Part shown: piece by piece, positions 59,038 to 64,000 of the stretch
Layout: every line of letters begins with the position of its first letter
Numbering within the stretch: position 1 is the first letter of the stretch
Assembly (NCBI RefSeq): GCF_036240795.1
Contig: NZ_CP108454.1
Location: 3,410,001-3,474,000 of the forward strand
Direction: 5' to 3'
DNA length: 64,000 bases
From: Streptomyces sp. NBC_01268
Lineage (GTDB): Bacteria > Actinomycetota > Actinomycetes > Streptomycetales > Streptomycetaceae
The notes under the pieces: model-generated
The model's database searches: none
The model's input: only the letters and a program-made list of their open reading frames with translations
What the model was told of the DNA's origin: nothing
Position numbers and translations under genes: made by a program

Positions 59038-60603
59038 CTGACTGTCCACCAGCTCAACGAACTCCTGCTCATCTGCTCGCTCGTACTGCTCATCGCTGTC
59101 GCAGCGGTGCGGATCTCCTCCCGGAGCGGGCTCCCCAGCCTGCTGCTCTATCTCGGGATCGGGGTCGCCATAGGGCAGGACGGCATCGGCAACGTCGCCT
59201 TCGACAACGCCGAATTGACCCAGGTGATCGGCTATGCCGCACTTGTCGTGATCCTGGCCGAGGGTGGCCTGGGCACCAAGTGGAAGGAGATCAAACCCGC
59301 GTTGCCCGCGGCGGTCGTACTGTCGACCGTCGGCGTCGCGGTGAGCGTGGGCATCACGGCCGCGGCCGCGCACTACCTCGTCGGCCTGGAATGGCAGCAG
59401 GCCCTCATCATCGGCGCCGTCGTCTCCTCCACCGACGCCGCCGCCGTCTTCTCCGTCCTCCGCAAGGTGCCGCTGCCCTCCCGGGTCACCGGCGTCCTGG
59501 AGGCCGAGTCCGGATTCAACGACGCCCCCGTCGTCATCCTGGTCGTCGCCTTCTCCACCGTCGGACCCGTCGACGCCTGGTACCTCCTCGTCGGCGAGAT
59601 CGCCCTGGAGCTCGCCATCGGCGTCGCCGTCGGCCTGACCGTCGGCTTCCTCGGCGCCTATGGCCTGCGCCACATCGCGCTGCCCGCCTCCGGCCTCTAC
59701 CCGATCGCCGTCATGGCCATCGCCGTCGTCGCCTACGCCGCCGGCGCCATGGCCCACGGCTCCGGCTTCCTCGCCGTCTACCTGGCCTCCATGGTGCTCG
59801 GCAACGCCAAGCTGCCGCACGCCCCCGCCAACCGCGGCTTCGCCGAGGGGCTCGGCTGGATCGCCCAGATCGGCATGTTCGTCCTGCTCGGCCTGCTCGT
59901 CACCCCGCACGAGCTGGTCAACGACTTCTGGCCGGCCGTCGTCATCGGCCTCGTCCTCACCATGGTCGCCCGCCCCATGGAGGTCTTCGTCAGCCTCCTT
60001 CCGTTCCGCATCCCCTGGCAGGAGCAGGCCCTGATGTCCTGGGCCGGCCTGCGCGGAGCCGTGCCCATCATCCTCGCCACCATCCCGATGGTGTCCGGGA
60101 TCGAGGGCAGCGAGCGGATCTTCAACATCGTCTTCGTACTGGTCGTCGTCTACACCCTGGTCCAGGGCCCGACCCTGCCCTGGCTGGCCAAGGCCCTCAA
60201 GCTGGGCGACTCGGCCGAGGCCGCCGACCTCGGCGTCGAGTCCGCCCCCCTGGAGCGACTGCGCGGACACCTCCTCTCCGTGGCCATCCCGGAGGGCTCC
60301 AAGATGCACGGCGTCGAGGTCGCCGAGCTCCGGCTGCCCCCCGGTGCGGCCGTCACCCTGGTCGTCCGGGAGGCCACCAGCTTCGTTCCCGGCCCCGCCA
60401 CCGTGCTGCGCCGTGGCGACGAGCTCCTGGTGGTCGCCACCGACCCGGTGCGGGACGCCACCGAGCGCCGACTGCGCGCGGTCGGCCAGGGCGGCAAGCT
60501 GGCCGGCTGGCTGGGCACGGGGGGCGGCGGCGCCACCGCTGTCACCGCCCCGTCCCGCCATCGGGGCCCCTTTTCGAACCCCTTCCGGCGAACATCCGGT
60601 TAA
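59038..60603 (+). CDS. CPA1-type K+/H+ antiporter with RCK_C domain
   Basis: The conserved N-terminus (TVHQLNELLLICSLVLLIAVAAVRISSRSG) begins at a CTG at 59038 preceded by GGGGAAGGA at 7 nt, so the start seems to be CTG; the GTG at 59107 would delete helix 1. 521 residues. Twelve or so spans include SSTDAAAVFSVLRKV and ESGFNDAPVVILV, the paired Asp residues that bind the cation in CPA1 exchangers. After about 410 a cytoplasmic RCK_C/TrkA_C domain (EGSKMHGVEVAELRLPPGAAVTLVVRE) supplies nucleotide-regulated gating. Probable function is K+ or Na+ efflux and pH control. Confidence 0.9.
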   Translation: MTVHQLNELLLICSLVLLIAVAAVRISSRSGLPSLLLYLGIGVAIGQDGIGNVAFDNAELTQVIGYAALVVILAEGGLGTKWKEIKPALPAAVVLSTVGVAVSVGITAAAAHYLVGLEWQQALIIGAVVSSTDAAAVFSVLRKVPLPSRVTGVLEAESGFNDAPVVILVVAFSTVGPVDAWYLLVGEIALELAIGVAVGLTVGFLGAYGLRHIALPASGLYPIAVMAIAVVAYAAGAMAHGSGFLAVYLASMVLGNAKLPHAPANRGFAEGLGWIAQIGMFVLLGLLVTPHELVNDFWPAVVIGLVLTMVARPMEVFVSLLPFRIPWQEQALMSWAGLRGAVPIILATIPMVSGIEGSERIFNIVFVLVVVYTLVQGPTLPWLAKALKLGDSAEAADLGVESAPLERLRGHLLSVAIPEGSKMHGVEVAELRLPPGAAVTLVVREATSFVPGPATVLRRGDELLVVATDPVRDATERRLRAVGQGGKLAGWLGTGGGGATAVTAPSRHRGPFSNPFRRTSG

Positions 60604-60627
60604 TCCCAGGCATTAATTCAGATGCAG

Positions 60628-60655
60628 GGGCGTTTTCCCAGGCGGGAAGACGCCC
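60628..60655 (+). terminator. Hairpin after antiporter gene
   Basis: GGGCGTTTTCCC / GGGAAGACGCCC around AGGC, 12 bp with one T-G wobble, 24 bp past the stop. Confidence 0.75.
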
Positions 60656-60852
60656 TTCCCTGTACCATGAAGGCACACTTGATCGAACCAACTCTGCCTG
60701 ACGCAGAGCTGGCGCGACCGTATGGCGGCCGCGGCGCCCCCCACCTGTGGGGCCCGGGTATCTACCGCAGTTCCGCGCATGAGGACAGCTCTCGGCGATA
60801 CCCGCACCAACCGTGCACGGGCCAGCTACCAGGCGGCGGAAAGGCATGGACC

Positions 60853-62133
60853 GTGGAGTCCACGGTCGTCCCCGAGAAGCGGCCCGGATACGGCAGGCTG
60901 CTGCGCACTCCGGGAGCTCTCTCCTTCCTTCTGCCGGGCTTCGCCGCCCGGCAGCCCTTCGCGATGCTGACCATCGGCATCGTGCTGCTCGTCCAGCACA
61001 CCACCGGCTCCTACGGCAGCGCCGGTGCCGTCGCCGCCGTGACCGGCGTCTCGATGGCGCTGTTCGCCCCGCAGAGCGGCAAGCTGGCCGACCGCTTCGG
61101 CCAGCGGGCCGTCCTCGTCCCCGGTGTGCTCGTCCACACCGCCTCGGTCTCCCTCCTCGTCGCACTGGCCCTGGCCGGCGCCCCGCTGTGGGCCCTGTTC
61201 CTCGCGGCCGTCCCCGCCGGCGCCTCGGTGCCGCAGGTCGGGCCCATGGTCCGGGCCCGCTGGGCCGCCAAGCTGGACGGCACGCCCCTGATGCCGACCG
61301 CCGCGGCCTTCGAATCGGTCACCGACGAGTTCACCTTCGTCGTCGGCCCGGTCCTCGCCACCGCCCTGTGCACCGGTATCCACCCGGCGGCCGGCCTGAT
61401 CGCCGAGGCCGCCCTCACCCTGGTCGGCGGCCTGTTCTTCGCCGCCCAGCGCAGCACCCAGCCCGCCTTCGGCCTGACCGCCGCGGCCGGCCAGGCGGAC
61501 GGCGCACCGCACCGCTCGGCCCTGTCCATCCCCGGCGTCCGGGTCCTCGCCATCGCCTTCCTGGGCATCGGCTCGGTCTTCGGCGGCATGCAGGTCTCGC
61601 TCACCGCCTTCAGCGAGGAGATCGGCAACCCCGGCGCCAACGGTCTGCTGTACGGCATCTTCGCCGCCGGCAACATGCTCGCCGGCATCGCCATGGGCGC
61701 CGTCGCCTGGAAGATCGGCCCCCGCCGCCGACTGATCCTCGGCTACGTCGGCCTCACCGTCGCCGCCTCCCTCCTGTGGACCACGCACTCCGTCCTGCTG
61801 CTCGGCGCCCTCGGCCTCGTCGTGGGTCTGTGCATCGCCCCGGCGCTGATCACCGGCTACACGATCGTCGAGACCCTGGTCCCGCGCACGTCCCGCACCG
61901 AGGCCTTCACCTGGCTCACCGGCGCCGTGGCCCTGGGCCAGGCCGCCGCCGTCACGGTCGCCGGCCGACTGGCCGACGCCCACGGCGCGAGCACCGGATT
62001 CCTGGTCCCGATGGCGGGCACCGTGCTCGCCCTCGTCACCCTGCTCGCCCTGCGCTCGCGGCTCCAGCCGCACGCGACGGGCCGCGTCGCCGCGCGTGGC
62101 ATCGGTCACCGAGTTCCCGTGACGGTGGACTGA
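60853..62133 (+). CDS. MFS transporter
   Basis: GTG at 60853 (MESTVVPEKRPGYGRLLRTPG); upstream in-frame codons are unconserved and cross the terminator. 426 residues and twelve spans in two bundles. The intracellular loop between helices 2 and 3 has PQSGKLADRFGQR, the MFS motif A (G-x-x-x-D-R-x-G-x-R). FAARQPFAMLTIGIVLL and YGIFAAGNMLAGIAMGAVAW fit drug/H+ antiporter-like transporters. The substrate is unknown. It stands alone, with 249 bp of non-coding DNA before it holding the antiporter terminator and a CTCTGC-CTGAC-GCAGAG hairpin (60689-60705). Confidence 0.88.
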   Translation: MESTVVPEKRPGYGRLLRTPGALSFLLPGFAARQPFAMLTIGIVLLVQHTTGSYGSAGAVAAVTGVSMALFAPQSGKLADRFGQRAVLVPGVLVHTASVSLLVALALAGAPLWALFLAAVPAGASVPQVGPMVRARWAAKLDGTPLMPTAAAFESVTDEFTFVVGPVLATALCTGIHPAAGLIAEAALTLVGGLFFAAQRSTQPAFGLTAAAGQADGAPHRSALSIPGVRVLAIAFLGIGSVFGGMQVSLTAFSEEIGNPGANGLLYGIFAAGNMLAGIAMGAVAWKIGPRRRLILGYVGLTVAASLLWTTHSVLLLGALGLVVGLCIAPALITGYTIVETLVPRTSRTEAFTWLTGAVALGQAAAVTVAGRLADAHGASTGFLVPMAGTVLALVTLLALRSRLQPHATGRVAARGIGHRVPVTVD

Positions 62134-62201
62134 ACCGGCGGAATACGTCACTATGGATCGTCGTTAGCACTCGATGAGTGTGAGTGCCAGGAGGAAGACA
62201 A

Positions 62202-62525
62202 GTGCCGACCTACCAGTACCAGTGCACCGAGTGCGGCGAGGGCCTCGAGGCGGTGCAGAAGTTCACGGATGACGCTCTGACCGAGTGCCCGAACTGCAAG
62301 GGACGCCTGAAGAAGGTGTTCTCGGCCGTCGGCATCGTGTTCAAGGGTTCCGGCTTCTACCGGAACGACAGCCGCGGTGCGTCGTCCAGCAGCTCGCCGG
62401 CCGCGTCGAAGTCCTCTTCGTCGTCGTCCTCCACTTCGTCGTCGTCTCCTTCGTCGACCCCCTCGTCTTCGTCCTCCTCGGACTCGAAGCCGGCGGCCTC
62501 GTCGAGCTCCACCTCGGCGGCCTGA
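62202..62525 (+). CDS. FmdB-type zinc ribbon protein with Ser-rich tail
   Basis: The GTG at 62202 lies a few nt after AGGAGGAAG; 107 residues. PTYQYQCTECGEGLEAVQKFTDDALTECPNCKGRLKKVFSAVGIVFKGSGFY is the FmdB domain: two CxxC knuckles around a short strand, then the conserved F-K-G-S-G-F-Y. The last 45 residues are almost only Ser, Thr, Ala and Pro, a disordered tail that could be phosphorylated or glycosylated. FmdB proteins are small regulators of unknown target. Followed by the MTA phosphorylase gene at 78 bp. Confidence 0.88.
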   Translation: MPTYQYQCTECGEGLEAVQKFTDDALTECPNCKGRLKKVFSAVGIVFKGSGFYRNDSRGASSSSSPAASKSSSSSSSTSSSSPSSTPSSSSSSDSKPAASSSSTSAA

Positions 62526-62603
62526 TCCACCTTTCCCGCGTCTGCCCTGCCGACTTCCGTCGGCGGGGCATTCCGCGTTCCTGGGGCGGCTAGGGTGACC
62601 GCC

Positions 62604-63446
62604 ATGACGAGCGACGTGTTCGCGGACATCGGTGTCATCGGCGGTTCGGGGTTCTACTCCTTCCTGGACGATGTGACCGAGGTGCCGGTCGACACCCCGT
62701 ACGGCAGCCCCAGCGACTCCCTCTTCCTCGGCGAGCTCGCCGGCCGGCAGGTCGCCTTCCTCCCCCGGCACGGCCGCGGCCACAGCGTGCCGCCGCACCG
62801 GATCAACTACCGCGCCAACCTCTGGGCCCTGCGCTCGGTCGGCGTCCGGCAGGTCCTCGGGCCCTGCGCGGTGGGCGGCCTGCGCGAGGAGTACGGCCCC
62901 GGCACCCTCGTCGTGCCCGACCAACTGGTCGACCGGACGAAGACCCGCGCACAGACCTACTTCGACGGGGAGCCACGCCCGGACGGGGCCGTCCCGAACG
63001 TGGTCCACGTGAGCTTCGCCGACCCCTACTGCCCCGACGGACGCAAGGTCGCCCTGAAGGCCGCCCGGGGTCGGGGCTGGGACCCCGTCGACGGCGGCAC
63101 CATGGTCGTCGTCGAGGGCCCCCGCTTCTCCACGCGCGCCGAGTCGCGGTGGCACGCGGCCACGGGCTGGTCGGTGGTCGGCATGACCGGCCACCCCGAG
63201 GCCGTCCTCGCCCGGGAACTGGGACTCTGCTACACCTCCTTCGCACTGGTGACGGACCTGGACGCGGGTGCGGAGACGGGGGACGGCGTCTCGCACTCCG
63301 AGGTACTGCGGGTGTTCGGCGAGAACGTGGGCCGGCTGCGTGACGTGCTCTTCGACGCGGTGGGCGCGCTCCCCGCGACGACCGACCGGGACTGCCTGTG
63401 CTCCCGGGCCCACGACGGGTGGGACCTGGGGATCGAACTGCCCTGA
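62604..63446 (+). CDS. mtnP: S-methyl-5'-thioadenosine phosphorylase
   Basis: The ATG at 62604 (MTSDVFADIGVIGGS) is preferred over the GTG at 62595; neither has a strong ribosome site. 280 residues. IGVIGGSGFYSFLD is the phosphate-binding N-terminus. FLPRHGRGHSVPPHRINYRANLWAL carries the His/Arg/Asn residues, EGPRFSTRAESRW the substrate Ser/Thr site, and VGMTGHPEAVLARELGLCYTSFALVTDLDAG the base-binding Asp. It cleaves MTA with phosphate to adenine and 5-methylthioribose-1-P in methionine salvage. Specificity between MTA and purine nucleosides is set by the DLDAG loop, which fits MTA. Confidence 0.93.
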   Translation: MTSDVFADIGVIGGSGFYSFLDDVTEVPVDTPYGSPSDSLFLGELAGRQVAFLPRHGRGHSVPPHRINYRANLWALRSVGVRQVLGPCAVGGLREEYGPGTLVVPDQLVDRTKTRAQTYFDGEPRPDGAVPNVVHVSFADPYCPDGRKVALKAARGRGWDPVDGGTMVVVEGPRFSTRAESRWHAATGWSVVGMTGHPEAVLARELGLCYTSFALVTDLDAGAETGDGVSHSEVLRVFGENVGRLRDVLFDAVGALPATTDRDCLCSRAHDGWDLGIELP

Positions 63447-63544
63447 ACCTCGCGGCGGGGTGAGGAACGCACCGCGTGGACCGGACTGCCTCAAGCGTCG
63501 CGGACGTCGCCGCACGGCGGCAATCGCTCGACGGGGTGAGGAAG

Positions 63545-63571
63545 TTGTCCACAGAAGCCCGTCTGTCCACA
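63545..63571 (+). promoter_or_regulatory. Two DnaA-box-like sites
   Basis: TTGTCCACA (63545-63553) and CTGTCCACA (63563-63571) match the streptomycete DnaA box TTGTCCACA in 9 and 8 of 9 bases. They are 18 bp apart in the same orientation. They lie in the 218-bp gap before the SAF-domain gene, far from dnaA/dnaN-type genes. Confidence 0.6.
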
Positions 63572-63664
63572 GGCCCGAGCGGGATCGCCGCGAGGGCGGG
63601 AGGGTGAGTGCGGTTCGCCGGACGGTCCGGCGGACGGCTCGTCCCACGACAGGCGGTATCCGCG

Positions 63665-64000
63665 ATGACCTCAGACTCCTGCCTCCCCCACACCCGCACC
63701 TCGGTGCCCGCGCCGTGCGGTGTCCCCCCGTTCGATCCGCTGCGCGTGCGCGGCGGAAGGCTTCGGCTGCGGCGGGCGCTGCGCCGCAAGCGGCGGGCCC
63801 CCGCCGCGGTCCTGGCGGTGACCGCCGCCACGCTCGCGGCGGCCGGTGTGGCGGGGGCCGACGATCTGGTGGCCCCGCCGCCGCCCCGGCCCGCGGCGCA
63901 GGAGCGGCACCGGCCGCCTGTCGTACCGATCGTGTCGGCCCCGGTGCGGATCGCCGACGCGGAGACCGTGCGACTGCTGCGGCCCGGTGATCTGGTGGAC
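63665..64000 (+). CDS. SAF-domain (RcpC/CpaB-like) protein, 3'-truncated
   Basis: The ATG at 63665 opens a frame that runs through the window end, 112 residues seen. A basic arm (RGGRLRLRRALRRKRR, about 30-45) leads to an Ala/Val-rich membrane segment (VLAVTAATLAAAGVAGA), then a Pro-rich linker. VSAPVRIADAETVRLLRPGDLVD begins the SAF domain, as in RcpC/CpaB proteins of Flp/Tad pilus assembly. Streptomyces often keeps this gene near mtnP and mscL. The remaining domain is beyond the window. Confidence 0.75.
   Translation, partial: MTSDSCLPHTRTSVPAPCGVPPFDPLRVRGGRLRLRRALRRKRRAPAAVLAVTAATLAAAGVAGADDLVAPPPPRPAAQERHRPPVVPIVSAPVRIADAETVRLLRPGDLVD

Overview
The window is a very GC-rich actinobacterial chromosome segment, almost certainly Streptomyces. 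Codon third positions are strongly G/C-biased. GTG and TTG starts and 1-4 nt stop/start overlaps (GTGA, ATGA, TGATG) are frequent. It carries genera-typical genes: an SsgA-like sporulation protein, SepX/GlpR beside a gephyrin-like MoeA, an Rpf muralytic enzyme, a tricorn protease and a protein O-mannosyltransferase. The stretches ispE-rsmA-rpf-tatD, rsmI/pmt, and sepX-GNAT-mog-moaC-moeA-galU look like conserved core chromosome.

Layout. 1-4.4 kb: two tandem membrane-anchored paralogues of unknown function, an acyltransferase-3 membrane enzyme and a secreted beta-propeller protein. 4.4-9.7 kb (minus): isoprenoid (ispE), ribosome maturation (rsmA, rsmI), cell-wall resuscitation (rpf) and tatD genes. 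9.8-14.8 kb (plus): pmt, a penicillin-binding protein, a YbaK-type deacylase and an EamA exporter. 14.8-17.8 kb: an HxlR/reductase divergent pair, a secreted three-repeat lectin-like protein and a serine esterase. 17.8-20.4 kb: a CbiMQO/NikMQO-type metal ECF importer with a Nur-box-like site at its head. 20.5-28.6 kb: SsgA-like protein, an MMPL exporter with its TetR regulator and paired operators, the tricorn homologue, a GNAT and a CsbD-like protein. 28.7-32.9 kb: SDR, alpha/beta hydrolase and flavin monooxygenase as one overlapping operon, divergent from a MerR regulator. 33-36.6 kb: xth, GNAT, a methyltransferase, a 16-bp tandem array and an AIPR-like gene.

36.65-49.94 kb is an accessory island. 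Its codon use is less biased, and it lies between two near-identical tRNA-type terminators, abutting the 3' end of tRNA-Ala(CGC). Its left half encodes a MazG-like protein, an acyl carrier protein, an XRE regulator, an ImmA/IrrE metallopeptidase, a divergent thymidylate-synthase homologue and a protein resembling the 5-hydroxymethyl-dU DNA kinase / aGPT-pyrophosphorylase family. Together these look like an undescribed pyrimidine-modification or nucleotide-based system with its own proteolytic switch. The centre holds a transmembrane Ser/Thr kinase, a DUF1963 protein, a HEAT-like protein and a coiled-coil/winged-helix protein. The right end holds an XRE gene divergent from a two-gene module: a tyrosine-recombinase-like protein with a degraded active site, overlapping a DDE-transposase-like protein. 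This may be a distinct class of tRNA-flanking mobile element.

50-64 kb returns to core chromosome: divisome and molybdenum cofactor genes, galU, 5-formyltetrahydrofolate cyclo-ligase, a penicillin-acylase-family enzyme, a K+/H+ antiporter, an MFS transporter, an FmdB zinc ribbon, MTA phosphorylase, two DnaA boxes and the start of a SAF-domain gene cut by the window end.

All functions are read from sequence motifs and remembered family patterns. No database search was run.
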